This document shows positions 17,935 to 27,628 of a stretch of 64,000 nt of DNA, piece after piece. How positions within the stretch are numbered: position 1 is the first letter of the stretch; the number at the start of each line of letters is the position of its first letter. The translations under genes were made by a program, and so were the position numbers. Under the pieces are notes generated by a model, which worked only from the letters and a program-made list of their open reading frames with translations, ran no database searches and had not been told where the DNA came from. Source of the DNA: JANXQG01 sp963709175 (GTDB lineage: Bacteria > Planctomycetota > Planctomycetia > Pirellulales > Thermoguttaceae); contig CAVPVK010000008.1 in assembly GCA_963709175.1 (NCBI GenBank), forward strand, positions 62,001 to 126,000, written 5' to 3'.

Positions 17935-19094
17935 TTAGGCTGCGCGGAGGCCCGTGCCGGCGAGCCGGCAGCCGGCGATTTGCTGGTAAAGGGAAACAAT
18001 CTCGTCGCAGTTGCGGTCCAACGTGTATTGCAGGGCCAGTTTCCGCGCGGCCTCGCCCATCCGCCTTCGGACGCCGGCGTCCAAGAGCGGGCGAAGCGCG
18101 TTGGCCAGTTCGGTGTCGTCGGCCGGATCGGAGATCACGCTGCCGTTGACACCCTCGGTGAGCAGTTCCGCCGCTCCGTTGAAACGGCTCGTCACGCTCG
18201 GCAGTCCGCTGGCGGCGGCTTCGGAGACGCTCAAACTGCAGGGATCGTAGAAGGTCGGCAGGACGAAGACGTCGGCGGCGGCGTAATAGGGGACGGGATC
18301 GTCGATGGCGCCGACGTTGATGGCCACACCTTGGGGCAAATCGAGTTTCGGCCGGAATCGACGCCGCTTGCCGCCCACCACCAGCAGGCGGACCGGAGCA
18401 CCTTCGGCAGCCAGGCAGTTGGCTGCCCGCACAGCCGTCGCCAGCCCCTTCCGCTGGTAATCGTGGCCTACGAACAGCAGCACCACCTCGTCTTCGCAAA
18501 TCCCCAGGCGATCGCGGGTCGGCTCGCGCCAGTGGTTGCGCTGGGCCGGCGAAAAACGCGCCGTGTCGGCGCCGTGGTAGACCAGGCGGATACGGTGCTC
18601 GGGCACGTCGTGGTAGCGCTGGTAGTCCCGCGCGCACATTTGCGACACAGCGATCACGACCCGCTGGGGATTGCCGAACTGCCGGGCCATGAGGCGACGG
18701 AAGTCCTGGTAGCGGGGCAGGACGCGCAGCGCCACGCACTTCCAAGGCCGCTGCCACGCAGGCAACAGGAGCAGCTTCTGTTCCCATTGGGCCAAGCGCG
18801 ACCCGTCCTCCGATTGCAGCACATCGCTCCGCCAGCCCAAGCCGATGTCGTGGATCATATCGACCGCGAGGCCCTGAAGGACCGCTTCCGCCTCCGCCGC
18901 GCGGCGGAGAACCGATCGGGTGGGACCGAACAAGTGCGGCACGACTCCCAGGCGGGCGGCCGGCCCGTCCACGCCTTGCGCCACCACGTGGACCTCATGC
19001 CCCGCGCGAGCAGCCGCTCGGCATGCTGGTACGTCCATTGTTCCGCCCCGCCACGGCGCGGATCCAAATGATCGATTACCAACGCGATTTTCAT
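17935..19094 (-). CDS. Glycosyltransferase family 4, one frame break
   Basis: A GT-B enzyme. The first ~33 codons (MKIALVIDHLDPRRGGAEQW...HAERLLARG) are in one frame, and the rest (HEVHVVAQGVDGPAARLG onward) in another. Restoring a single C near 19000 (GGGCCATGAG expected, GGGCATGAG present) joins them into about 386 residues. Key features are VVIAVSQMCARDYQRYH, LLFVGHDYQRKGL and FYDPCSLSVSEAAASGLPSV. The start ATG overlaps the upstream stop as ATGA. It is clearly a tandem paralogue of the gene at 19.1-20.4 kb, whose N-terminus has the same RGG-x-EQWTW layout and HEVHVVA. Function is probably in LPS-core or glycolipid assembly. Confidence 0.8.
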
Positions 19095-20410
19095 TGCTTC
19101 ACTCCTGCCCCAAGAATTTCGTCGGGCCGCGATTCCTCCCAGGCCGATTGGCTGTCCGCCACGCCAACAGCAAGATCCTCTGCCGGGCCCAGATGCAGTC
19201 GCTGGCGGACCCGGGAATCCTGCTCGTCGGTCCGCGCCTGCAGCACCTGGTAACCGTGCGGCAACCCACCGCGGCGGTCGATGATTTCCTGATAGATTTT
19301 CAGAATCTGGTCCACGTTGCGGCTGAAAGAGTGCTTCAGGATCGTGGCCCGGGCCGCCGCCCCCATCGCTCGCCGCGTCGCCGCGTCGAAAAGGGCCAGC
19401 ATGGCCTCGGCCGCCTCCGCGTCGTCGGCCGGATCGTCCAACAGGAGCACGTCCTTGCCGTCGTGCAGCATTTCGCTGGCCCCGTTGTAGCGGCTTGTGA
19501 TCAGGGGCAACCCGCAGGCCGCCGCCTCGAGCACAACCAGGCTGCACGGATCGTAGTAGGTCGGATGGACGTAATAATCAGCCGCGGCGTAGTACGGCAG
19601 GGGATCGTCGCAACGTCCCGCGAAGACGACGTGTTCACTCAGGTCCAGCCGGGCGACGCGCCGCCGCCAGGAATCGATGTGCTTGCCGCCGACGATCACC
19701 AACCGCGGTTTGCCGCCGGCAGCGACCAACCGCCGCATCGCCGCCAGCAGTGTCGCCACGCCTTTGAGGCGGAAGTTGTGAGCCACGATCAGCCCCGTCA
19801 CGGCGTCGGCCGGCAGCCCCAGGCCGCGGCGAGCGGGTTCGCGATGCGGCAGGCACTGCTGGGGCGAATAACGCACGGTGTCGACGCCGTTGTAGACGAG
19901 GCGGATCCGCTGCGGCTCGACCTGATGGTATCGTTGGAAGTCGGCCGCTGCCGCCCGCGAGAGGGCCAGCAAGATCTGCCCGTGGTCGGCATACTGCTGC
20001 CGCATCAGCGTCTGGAAGGTGCGGTGCCGTGGCAGCAGGCGGTTGGCCATTCGCTTCAGCCCCCGCAGCCACCCTGGCAAGAACAGCAGCTTCCGCTCCG
20101 CGCTGGCTGCCATCGAACCGCCGTGTGGATGGAAAACGTCGCAGTACCACCCCATACCCATGTCGTGGACGATGTCCAGCGCCAACGGCTCCAGCATGCT
20201 GCGGGCCGCCCCGGCAAAGGCGATGGGCGAAGGGTCGCAGTGGACCAGGTGCAAGGTGATCGGCAACCGACCCACTTTGGGTGCGCAGCTCCGGGCCACG
20301 ACGTGGACTTCATGGCCCAGTTCCAGCAGCCGCTGGGTGAACGACCAGGTCCACTGCTCGCGGCCGCCGCGGGCCGGGTCGAATTGTTCCAGGACGAGCC
20401 CGATTCTCAT
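19091..20410 (-). CDS. Glycosyltransferase family 4
   Basis: About 439 residues, starting MRIGLVLEQFDPARGGREQW at 20410. That ATG overlaps the stop of the WaaP-like kinase gene as ATGA, and its own stop overlaps the next GT4 start the same way, so translation is coupled along the operon. Motifs include HDMGMGWYCDVFHPHGGS, LIVAHNFRLKGVATLL and YYDPCSLVVLEAAACGLPLI (the E-x7-E region). The C-terminal ~45 residues are polar and unlike the paralogue next door. It resembles WaaG-type enzymes that add the first hexose of the LPS outer core, but the assignment to WaaG is an inference from the adjacent WaaP and GT9 genes. Confidence 0.84.
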   Translation of the reverse strand: MRIGLVLEQFDPARGGREQWTWSFTQRLLELGHEVHVVARSCAPKVGRLPITLHLVHCDPSPIAFAGAARSMLEPLALDIVHDMGMGWYCDVFHPHGGSMAASAERKLLFLPGWLRGLKRMANRLLPRHRTFQTLMRQQYADHGQILLALSRAAAADFQRYHQVEPQRIRLVYNGVDTVRYSPQQCLPHREPARRGLGLPADAVTGLIVAHNFRLKGVATLLAAMRRLVAAGGKPRLVIVGGKHIDSWRRRVARLDLSEHVVFAGRCDDPLPYYAAADYYVHPTYYDPCSLVVLEAAACGLPLITSRYNGASEMLHDGKDVLLLDDPADDAEAAEAMLALFDAATRRAMGAAARATILKHSFSRNVDQILKIYQEIIDRRGGLPHGYQVLQARTDEQDSRVRQRLHLGPAEDLAVGVADSQSAWEESRPDEILGAGVKQ

Positions 20411-21279
20411 GAGGTGTGCCTCGCGCGGCGGCGGATCAGGGATGCCTTCCCGAGTACGTCGCGGACCAAACGCTTGTCTTGCGGCCGCAGCTTGCGCACG
20501 CCCAGATACGCCCGCAGAAAAACAACCTTGTCGCGGCAACCGACGCGGTCGTCGGGCGACATGCTTGCCAGTTGGGCCAGGTCCTTGACGATCCAGCGCC
20601 GCCGGAACCAACGCCGCCGCTGCACCCGCTGCAGATCGATGAGGCGGACGTCGAAGCATTCGGGCGACGTCTCCTTGACCAGGAAATGGCAGCAGTAGAA
20701 GTCGCGATGATTGAAGCCGGCGGCATGGAATCGCCGGGCGATATCGGCCACCTGCACAATCAATCGCCGCAGGGCGAGCCGTCCTCGGCTTTCAGCGAAA
20801 GCGGGCTGCGATGTCTCATCGACGGCAGGGAATCGCCGCTGGATGAAATCCTGCAACTCGCAATACCCCCGCAGCTCCTCGCTAAGGAGGAACGACTCCA
20901 TTCGGCCGTCGGCATGCAGTTTCTCACCGCAGGCCATCAACGGCATGACGTCGATGCCCAACGATTGCAAGGCCAGTGCCCGTTCGGCCTCGACGCGGCC
21001 GGGGCTTGTCGGAGGCGCCGTGTCCAGCGTGGCGGCGATCCGCGTGGCCCACGTGCGGATGTGATGTTTCTTCAAGTACATGCCCAAGGCAACCGGCGCA
21101 CCCGCCGTGCCTTCCGCGCCGTGCGACGGATCGGCACCCTGAAGATACCAGTTCTCGCGATCGGGCAGGACCCGCAGGCACCGCCCGGAGTTGCAAGCCA
21201 TAACCCGGTCGAATTCCGCCAGTCCGGCGTTTTCCAGGATTTCGCGGTAGCGTTCCATGATGGCCATTGTCTTTGCCAT
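20407..21279 (-). CDS. LPS core heptose/Kdo kinase-like protein (WaaP family)
   Basis: A 290-residue protein-kinase-like enzyme expected to phosphorylate a sugar of the LPS core. The catalytic loop is FNHRDFYCCHFLV with H191-R192-D193, a hallmark of WaaP/KdkA kinases. The second metal Asp is in VRLIDLQRVQ (D215). A Lys in GMYLKKHHIRTW is a candidate ATP-binding residue. The start at 21279 (MAKTMAIMERYREI) follows GGGAGAAG and lies 11 nt after the GT9 stop; the open frame further upstream is chance. The 3' end overlaps the GT4 start as ATGA. Its location between a heptosyltransferase-like gene and GT4 genes supports LPS-core phosphorylation. Confidence 0.85.
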   Translation of the reverse strand: MAKTMAIMERYREILENAGLAEFDRVMACNSGRCLRVLPDRENWYLQGADPSHGAEGTAGAPVALGMYLKKHHIRTWATRIAATLDTAPPTSPGRVEAERALALQSLGIDVMPLMACGEKLHADGRMESFLLSEELRGYCELQDFIQRRFPAVDETSQPAFAESRGRLALRRLIVQVADIARRFHAAGFNHRDFYCCHFLVKETSPECFDVRLIDLQRVQRRRWFRRRWIVKDLAQLASMSPDDRVGCRDKVVFLRAYLGVRKLRPQDKRLVRDVLGKASLIRRRARHTS

Positions 21280-21290
21280 GCCGCTTCTCC

Positions 21291-22342
21291 CTAGGCTGCC
21301 TGGATGGTTGTCGATCGCAACACCGCGGCCAATTCCGTCAATACCCGTTGCGGCGCCAGTTCGCGCATGCAACGCTGGTGGCCAAGTGGACAAGTCCGCT
21401 TTCCGCATCCGAGGCAATCCAACTCGGCGCGAAGGATTGGCCCGTGGACGGTGGGATTTTCGATCCATTGGGGCGACGTGGGCCCCATTAGCGTGACGAC
21501 CGGTTTGCCCAAGGCGGCCGCCACGTGCCGCGGACCACTGTCGGTGGACACCATCGCCCGGCAGCGGGCCAGACAGCCCTTGGTCAATCCCAAGCTGACG
21601 GCCTGTGCGGCCAGAGAAAATACCCGCGGCGAGCCGGCGCGGGCGACAATCCCCCGGGCCGCCTCGCGCTCGCCAGGTCCGCAAAGCAGGAGCACGTCAT
21701 AATCCAGTTTCTCGACGATTTGCCGGGCCAGCGCGGCGCAATGCTCGACGGGCCAGAGCTTGGCCGATCCAAAAGCCCCGCTGGAATTCAGGGCCACAAC
21801 CCGCCCGTCGGTCCGCAACCCCAGGTCGTGCCAGACCCGCGCCGCCCGTTGACTCTCCGCGGCGGTGACATGCAGTTCCAACTCGGGCGACTCCTCGGGA
21901 CAACCGATCGCCCGGGCCAATGCCAGGTAGCTTTCCACCATCGGCGCGGCTCGGAAATGCCGGCCTTCGCGGGGTGCGGGGACGGGCTTGCTGAGAAACC
22001 ACGAGCGGCAATCGCGGGCGTAGCCGACACGTTGCCGGGCTCCGCCCAGCCAGGCCAGCACGGCGGTATGCAGCGAGTTAGTCAGCAACAAGGCCATATC
22101 CGGTCTCTGTCGCCGCAGGCGGTCGATCAAGGCCATGCGGCCATGCTCCCTTGGGCTCGACTGCGGATCGAAGACCAGCCGGTCGTCGAACCAATTGCTG
22201 CCGTCGAGCAAATCAGTCAAGTAGGGCGCAAAATCCCCACGATCCGCGCCGACGGGCCGAAATGCCGCCGCACGGCCCGCAGTGTGGGAGTGGCCATGAC
22301 CAAGTCTCCCACCCAATTAGGGAGGAAGATTGCGAGATTCAT
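21291..22342 (-). CDS. Heptosyltransferase II-like GT9, one frame break
   Basis: First gene of the LPS-core operon. The N-terminus MNLAIFLPNWVGDLVMATPT is the signature of WaaF (ADP-heptose:LPS heptosyltransferase II). That frame stops after ...ARIVGILRP, and the protein resumes with YLTDLLDGSNWFDDR in another frame. One missing base near 22224 (a short C run, CGCCC-TAC) explains it. The rest has LNSSGAFGSAKLWPVEHCAA, MVSTDSGPRHVAAALGKPVV and LMGPTSPQWIENP, the GT9 C-terminal motifs, and a cysteine group (CLGCGKRTC) common in WaaF. Restored length is about 350 residues. The start at 22342 is chosen because homologous sequence begins there. Confidence 0.82.
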
Positions 22343-22653
22343 GGCAGGAGAATACTCAAGGAAGGGAATCAGGGCAACATCAAAAAGTCGCCCGCGTGCA
22401 GCAACTCCCGATAAATCGAGCGGCTAACAGCGTTAGGGCATCAAGTTTTGAGTGTGCGTATGTTAGACGAAAAGATGGGCGAGATACGGGCGATAGAGGG
22501 CGCCGTTGTTAGACGTGTGCGGAGCGGCGAAGGCCCTGGATTATCACAGAAACTCGTTGTTGCGCAGCGTGAGCGTGCCGACGTCGGGCTTCTCTGAGCT
22601 GGAGCAGCCGTATGCGAGCGGTGGAGGGAGCGCGGAAATACAGAGAGGCCAGG
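22343..22653. other. Intergenic region upstream of LPS operon and downstream of transposase
   Basis: About 310 nt with no convincing gene. It should contain the promoter of the LPS operon. It also should contain the right end of the IS element, but I cannot identify terminal inverted repeats by eye. Confidence 0.4.
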
Positions 22654-24039
22654 TTAACACGTATTCCGTGTCGGTGCGGGGAGTTGCTTGGCGAGGTCAT
22701 AGAGGATGACCTCGTAAAGGTGACGCATCGAGTGGAAAACGAAGTGTCGGAAGTGAGAGCGCAGATTATCCCACAGTGCCCGCTTGCTCGTCAACTTCTT
22801 CCGCACGGCCTTAAATAGCGGGCAGCAGAGTTGTTGGACCTCATCGACCAGGAACGCCAACATCATCAACATGGCAAAGACTACCGACAGGTTCTTCTTG
22901 CCATGGCCATAATTGTGTTCGAAGTGGTAACCCTGATTCTTGAGCGTGTTGAACGTCTCGTTCTCGATTTTCCAGCGACAGCGGCCGCCTCTTACCAGGC
23001 AACGGGCATTCTGGCGAGAGATCTTCAGGTCCGTAACCCAGGTCCAGGTCCGTTCCTCGCCGTCAGGGCTGATCTCGTAGCAATGGAGCCAATTCACGTG
23101 CAAATCTTGGTTGGATTCGTTTAGCGGCACGTCGTTGATGAAGGAAATCTCGTGGTAGACATCCCCTTCAGTCCAGGAAATCGTCGTCACCCGGTCGACC
23201 TCCCAGGCGGCGAGCACCTGGTCCCAGAGAAAATCATGATCCCCCGGTTTGGCTCCCAGGATGAAGTGCATGTTCAGGCTCTGCAACTCGCGGATATGCG
23301 GGGCGTTGCTCGCCAACCCGTCCTCGACAACGATCAGCTTCAGATGGGGATGCTCTCCGCGGATTTTCTGCAGCAAGCGTTTGGCCGCGTTTCGCTCGCA
23401 ATCGTTTTTGCGGGTGCCGTCTTGTTTCACAATGGGTTCGGGAGCGAAAGGAATCACCTCTCGGTGATCCGGGTGGATCATCACGGCTGCCAGCATCTGG
23501 TGCTGATAGGTAGTCTCTTGCGTCTGGCGATGCACTTTTTCCAGGCAGGAGTCGCAGTGGATGGCCGAAGAAGAGAAATACCCGGTGCCGTCCAAGGAGA
23601 GCAGGTAGCAGCCTTGATGGAAGACAAACGGCTCCAGGGCTTTTCCACGCTGGAGTTGGCGAAAGACAGCGTCGAACAAGGGTCGTATCGCCTGCGGCTC
23701 CACGGGGTCGAGGATCTCCCGCATGTGAGTGTCCGACGGAACACGCGCGATGCCGAACAGGTTCCCCATGTTCTCATCGTTGCGGCGCTCGTCAAATGCC
23801 AGCAGGGAAGGGTCTTTCAGCACAAACATGCTGAAAGCCGACATGAGCGCGTTCGTCAAGGAAATCGGGCACTCCCGCCCACGATGGTCCGCGATCTTAT
23901 CACATTCCAGCCGCAAGAGTGCGTACAAGGCATCGGCCGAGAGATGCTTGCGCTTCGGCGGAGTGCGTTGTTTTGGTGGACGAGGCAGGATCACGACGAC
24001 TCTTCTCACCCAGTACCGAATTACCATCCTGGCTGGCAA
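22654..24039 (-). mobile_element. IS4-like DDE transposase
   Basis: A 461-residue cut-and-paste transposase. The DDE acidic residues are identifiable: Asp in LLSLDGTGYFSSS, Asp in LIVVEDGLASN, and Glu in the R-x-W-x-I-E-N-E-x-F block (RCRWKIENETFNTLK), which is the Y-R-E motif of IS4-type enzymes. The reading frame is intact, unlike several neighbours, so the element may still be active. The element ends are not clear; no terminal repeats or target duplication could be matched. It lies between the LPS operon and the 3' end of the mgtC-like gene, about 125 nt from the latter, without visibly breaking either. The start could also be the ATG four codons later. Confidence 0.8.
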
Positions 24040-24165
24040 ACCGCCATCCTACCCTCATTACGCTGGATGATATACCGCTGTTCACTGCTTTACGAAGCCT
24101 CCTGCTGTTTCTTGCCCCTTTTTAGGCCACATTCAGCTTCAGCGGGAACTGCTGGCCCGCGTGCA

Positions 24166-24852
24166 TCAAGATTGTCGCCCCCAACTCACCGACGATGTAG
24201 CGGGGTCAGCGTTGAGCAGTGCGACAATATCCTGCAGAATATGCTGGTCGCGGACCCGCATATCGAGGTCGGCCACGATCATCCCGCGATCGGGTTGGTC
24301 AGCGTTCTGGATGCCGATGCCGCGGAGGACCAGATCGCGCTGGGAGGTGACCTCCTGGGCAATAATGTGGCGAATGCGGCGTTCTTCGCTCATCTCACAA
24401 ACAACCTTCAAGCGGTAACTGGCGTCGATGTACGAGAAGCGGACGACATTGTGATCGATCCAGCGGCTGATCGGGTTGAGAGCGAAGTTCGTCGCCAAAA
24501 CGGCAGCGGTGGCGATGCCGGCATGGCGTACCATATCGGCGCCGCAGAGCGCCCCTACGGCCGCGCTGCACCAGAGGGTGGCGGCGGTGGTCAGGCCGCG
24601 GACAGTGAGGCCCTCGCGCAGGATCACACCGCCGCCGAGGAAGCCGACGCCGCTGACGATCTGCGCCGCCACGCGCGCGGTATCCGTGCCGTTGTTGAAG
24701 ACCTGGCCCAGCAGGACGTACAGCGCCGCGCCGGCCGCAACCAAGGCATTGGTCCGCAGTCCGGCCGGATGCTGGCCGAGTTCCCGTTCCAGGCCGATGA
24801 GCAGACCCATCCCCAGGGCAGCGCCCAATCCCATGGAAAAAGCCGTAAACGT
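24166..24852 (-). CDS. MgtC/SapB family membrane protein
   Basis: About 228 residues. An inner-membrane protein of the MgtC family, linked in other bacteria to magnesium limitation, ATP synthase control and acid stress. The N-terminal half is hydrophobic with the family signature GMGLLIGLERELGQHPAGLR followed by TNALVAAGAALYVLLG and GVGFLGGGVILREG. The C-terminal ~80 residues form a soluble ACT-like domain (VVCEMSEERRIRHIIAQEV). The start is taken at MTFTAFSMG (24852), with GGGAGAGAC upstream; the open frame reaches 24933 but only reads through a palindromic repeat. No magnesium-sensing leader could be recognised. Confidence 0.84.
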   Translation of the reverse strand, partial: TFTAFSMGLGAALGMGLLIGLERELGQHPAGLRTNALVAAGAALYVLLGQVFNNGTDTARVAAQIVSGVGFLGGGVILREGLTVRGLTTAATLWCSAAVGALCGADMVRHAGIATAAVLATNFALNPISRWIDHNVVRFSYIDASYRLKVVCEMSEERRIRHIIAQEVTSQRDLVLRGIGIQNADQPDRGMIVADLDMRVRDQHILQDIVALLNADPATSSVSWGRQS

Positions 24853-24880
24853 CATGCTGCGTCGTCTCTCCCAGTCGCAC

Positions 24881-24955
24881 GTAGTTCCGGCTTTAGCCGG
24901 TGTTGGTGGAGTTCCGGTTTTAGCCGAGACCACCAGCGCCTAGTAAAGCGGGAAC
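24881..24955. repeat. Dispersed repeat built on GTTCCGGCTTTAGCCGG
   Basis: The unit GTTCCGGCTTTAGCCGG is followed after about 10 nt by GTTCCGGTTTTAGCCGA, and then ACCACCAG, which can pair with the intervening TGGTGGA. The unit is itself nearly palindromic. A close relative sits inside the DUF2029 gene at 45.1 kb. It overlaps the leader of the mgtC-like gene. Confidence 0.6.
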
Positions 24956-24991
24956 TCCAACCGTTGTTTCCGCGCGGACTATAGCCTTGGC

Positions 24992-25021
24992 TTGGCCAGG
25001 CGTCAAGGCTTACGCTATAAT
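24992..25021 (+). promoter_or_regulatory. Sigma-70 type promoter, probably leaderless
   Basis: TTGGCC (24992-24997), an 18-nt spacer, then a perfect TATAAT (25016-25021). The ATG of the phosphatase begins only 7 nt after the -10 box, where transcription would normally start, so the mRNA may have no 5' leader. No ribosome site precedes the ATG, which fits. Confidence 0.6.
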
Positions 25022-25027
25022 CGGGGC

Positions 25028-25513
25028 ATGGAGAAAAAAGTGATTTTTGTCTGTTCGGCGAATTATTACCGCAGCCGCTACGCGGAGCACTACTTCAATT
25101 GGCTGGCCGCCCGCGAGCAACTGGGTTGGAAGGCCGATTCCCGGGGTTTGATGGTAGGCACCTGGGGCAACATCGGCCCGATTTCCTACCACGCCGTGGC
25201 CGCTTTACGACAGCGGGGCATTCCTTTGGACGAGAGGCCGCGGGATCCAAAACCGCTGACTTTGATCGACTTGGGCGAGGCCGACCTGATCGTGGCGGTC
25301 AAGGAAACGGAGCACCGGGCCCTGATGGCCATGCAGTTCCCGTCGTGGAAAGATCGCATCGAGTACTGGCACATTGACGACTTGGACTGCGCCGAGGCCA
25401 GCGAAGCCTTGCCCCATCTGGAAAGACAGATTCACGCCCTGGTCGAGCGGCTCCGCGGAATGGACGGCAGCGGCGACGGCAAGAAATATGCTGCCGGCGG
25501 AGCGACGGATTGA
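25028..25513 (+). CDS. Low-molecular-weight protein tyrosine phosphatase family protein
   Basis: A 161-residue cytoplasmic protein. The phosphate loop C9-S-A-N-Y-Y-R15-S (VIFVCSANYYRSRYAE) matches the C-x5-R of LMW tyrosine phosphatases and related arsenate reductases. The general-acid Asp expected near residue 120 could be in YWHIDDLDC. Spacing differs a little from the classical enzymes, so this may be the diverged subfamily found alone in many genomes. The start at 25028 is chosen because a perfect -10 box ends 7 nt before it; an in-frame TTG at 24992 would lie inside the promoter. It stands alone, with a strong hairpin about 45 nt after the stop. Confidence 0.78.
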   Translation: MEKKVIFVCSANYYRSRYAEHYFNWLAAREQLGWKADSRGLMVGTWGNIGPISYHAVAALRQRGIPLDERPRDPKPLTLIDLGEADLIVAVKETEHRALMAMQFPSWKDRIEYWHIDDLDCAEASEALPHLERQIHALVERLRGMDGSGDGKKYAAGGATD

Positions 25514-25557
25514 GGATACGGCCGGCAAGAAGTTCCCGTACAGGAAGAAAGCGATGA

Positions 25558-25610
25558 AGGGAAAATGGGCGAAAGGAAAACGAATCATACTCCGTTCGCC
25601 CATTTTCCTT
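25558..25610 (+). terminator. Terminator-like hairpin after the phosphatase gene
   Basis: GGAAAATGGGCGAA (25560-25573) pairs perfectly with TTCGCCCATTTTCC (25595-25608), loop 21 nt, with two more possible pairs at the base. No clean T-run follows (TTGGG), so efficiency is uncertain. The group II intron begins about 45 nt downstream. Confidence 0.5.
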
Positions 25611-25653
25611 GGGCCGAGGTCGCGCCCGCCAAACCCCAAAGGGTACGCCATGA

Positions 25654-27547
25654 GTGTGCCAAGAAAAGCTGATGTGAATCAGTTGGACAATCCAACCCGG
25701 CCAAAGACTAACCATCAGGCCGGAACTGAACTTTGCACGTGAGGAGACAACAAATCACGTGAGGCCAAAGGGAGGGCGGATGATCGGCCATAACGCAAGT
25801 GAAGGTATTGAGCCCCGAAATTCTCCTTGTTGCACAGGGCCAAGGGTTTCATGGTCTGGAAGCCAGCAGCGTGACGCGCGATACGGTGAGTGCGGCACGC
25901 CGTGCCGGGGTCTGAGTCCATGGCAGGTCATCTAACGGTTTACATCGGAACTTGGGAGAGCCATGCCGTTCCCAAAAGGAAGCTTCCAACGAAGCCGAAG
26001 AGGTGAGGCGGAAGTATGACTGCATGGCAGTCGGACCAACTCATAGTAGAGGCGTAGTCGGGGCAATGCCCGGCGCGGGTCGATGGCCCACTCGAAGGGG
26101 TTGGCAGTAGAGTGTAGAGGAATGAGGAAGCGTATGCCAGACACAGAACTGGAAGTCACTACGTGGACAAAACTAATCCTCATAGCCAAACGGGCTCGCG
26201 AGGAGCCGCAATGCCAGTACACGAGCTTAGCTCATTTGCTGGACGAGCAGTTCCTGGCGGCATGTTACCACCGGCTCGGCAGGGACCGGGCCAGTGGCGT
26301 GGATGGTGTGACGTGGAAGGAGTACGGAGAGCATCTGGACGAGAACCTGCGGGACCTGGTGACACGGATGAAGGCGAAGCGGTACAAGCCGCTGCCTGCC
26401 AAACGGGTCTACATTCCCAAGGACGAGCACTCGCAGAGGCCGCTGGGACTGCCCGCTCTTGAAGACAAGATCGTGCAGAAAGGGATCGCCGAGATTTTGG
26501 AGTCGATCTACGAAGCGGACTTCCTCGGCTGCTCGTACGGTTTTCGACCGGGGCGAGGGTGCCACCAGGCGCTCCACGCGGTGAGCACGACAATCATGAC
26601 GCAGCCCATCAACCATGTGATCGATGCGGATCTCAAAGCTTTCTTTGACAGCGTGTCGCACCCCGGGTTGATGAAATGCCTGCAAGTCCGCATCAAGGAC
26701 CCGAGCTTTCTGCTGCTGATTCAGCGGTTTCTGAAGGCAGGGTATTTTGAGGCGGGCCAGGTCGTGGCCACCGAGCAAGGAACGCCGCAAGGGGGCAATC
26801 TGAGCCCGATGCTTTCGAATATCTTCCTGCATTATGTGCTTGACCTGTGGTTTGAAAAACGTGTCAAACGTCAGGTTCGGGGCGCGTGCTTTCTGGTGCG
26901 CTATGCGGACGATTTTGTCTGCCTGGTCCAGTATCAGGACGATGCGCAGCACATTTTGGAGGCACTGCGTGAGCGGTTCACGCAGTTTGATCTGGTGTTG
27001 CATCCAGAGAAAACTCGCGTGATCAGCTTTGGGCGGTATGAACGACAGAACGCCCAACGGCAGAAACGACGGCCCAATACCTTCGATTTCCTGGGCTTCA
27101 CTCACTACTGCGACAGCAGTCGGTGGGGGAAGTTCAAGGTCGGCCGCCAGACCAGCCAGAAGAAGTTTCGCAAGAAGTGCCGTGAGTTGAACGATTGGCT
27201 CAAGGCGGTGCGGAATCGCTATCCGGTCAAGGAATGGTGGTCGGTTTTGAAGGCCAAGCTGACGGGACACTACCAGTATTATGGGATCAGCGGCAATATG
27301 CGGCTCGCTGGCTCGCTACTACCGGCGGGTAGTCCAACTGGCCATGAAGTGGCTTAACCGCCGCAGCCAGAAGCAGTCGTTTTCCTGGGAAGGCTTTTGG
27401 GTGTACCTGAAGCACTATCCCCTGCCGACGCCGCGGATAGTCCACAAACTCAACACCCTCTCGCCTGGGAGGTGAACTTTACTGAAGAGCCGGATGTGGG
27501 AAATCTACAAGTCCGGTTCTGTGAGGGGCATTGAAGTCTTCTCACAT
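25654..27547 (+). mobile_element. Group II intron (full length, boundaries approximate)
   Basis: The 5' end is placed at GTGTGCC (25654), which fits the GUGYG rule. About 430-480 nt of structured, non-coding DNA (domains I-III) includes group II-like segments such as GGTCTGAGTCCATGGCAGG and GGAACTTGGGAGAGCC. It is followed by the maturase gene in domain IV. Domain V is clear at 27487-27519: GAGCCGGATGTGG, GAAA tetraloop, TCTACAAGTCCGGTTC. A domain VI stem follows (GTGAGG...CTCAC), and the intron probably ends at the AT at 27546-27547. It lies between genes rather than inside one, after a terminator-like hairpin. The maturase frame carries one break, so mobility may be lost unless this is a sequencing error. 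Confidence 0.75.
26134..27475 (+). CDS. Group II intron reverse transcriptase/maturase, one frame break
   Basis: Intron-encoded protein that helps the intron RNA splice and copies it into DNA. Reverse-transcriptase blocks are intact: GVDGVTWKEYGEHL, RPLGLPALEDKIVQ, YGFRPGRGCHQAL, VIDADLKAFFDSV, QGTPQGGNLSPMLSNI and the catalytic RYADDFVCLV. The maturase domain X follows (FLGFTHYCDSSRWGKF, then a G-H-Y-x-Y-Y-G segment). Near 27304 the frame shifts by one base, and the C-terminus continues SLARYYRRVVQLAMKWLNRR to LSPGR in the other frame. No HNH endonuclease domain is visible. The start at 26134 has GAGG 6 nt upstream; 26083 is possible. Confidence 0.82.
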
Positions 27548-27628
27548 GGTTGAATATTGTGACACTCCGCTGATCGAAAGAGCGGAGCAACAGGGAATAC
27601 AAAGCAAACCTAACTGAAAGACCATATT

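Noticed and set aside
22343..22653. Possible tRNA or structured RNA
   Set aside because: No cloverleaf or conserved TTCGA-type arm could be found here or in other gaps.
22343..24165. Terminal inverted repeats of the IS4-like element
   Set aside because: I compared both flanks by eye and found no matching ends, so I do not give element boundaries beyond the transposase gene.
23152..24984. 610-codon plus-strand frame across the transposase and mgtC-like genes
   Set aside because: Antisense to two well-supported genes; no domain visible.
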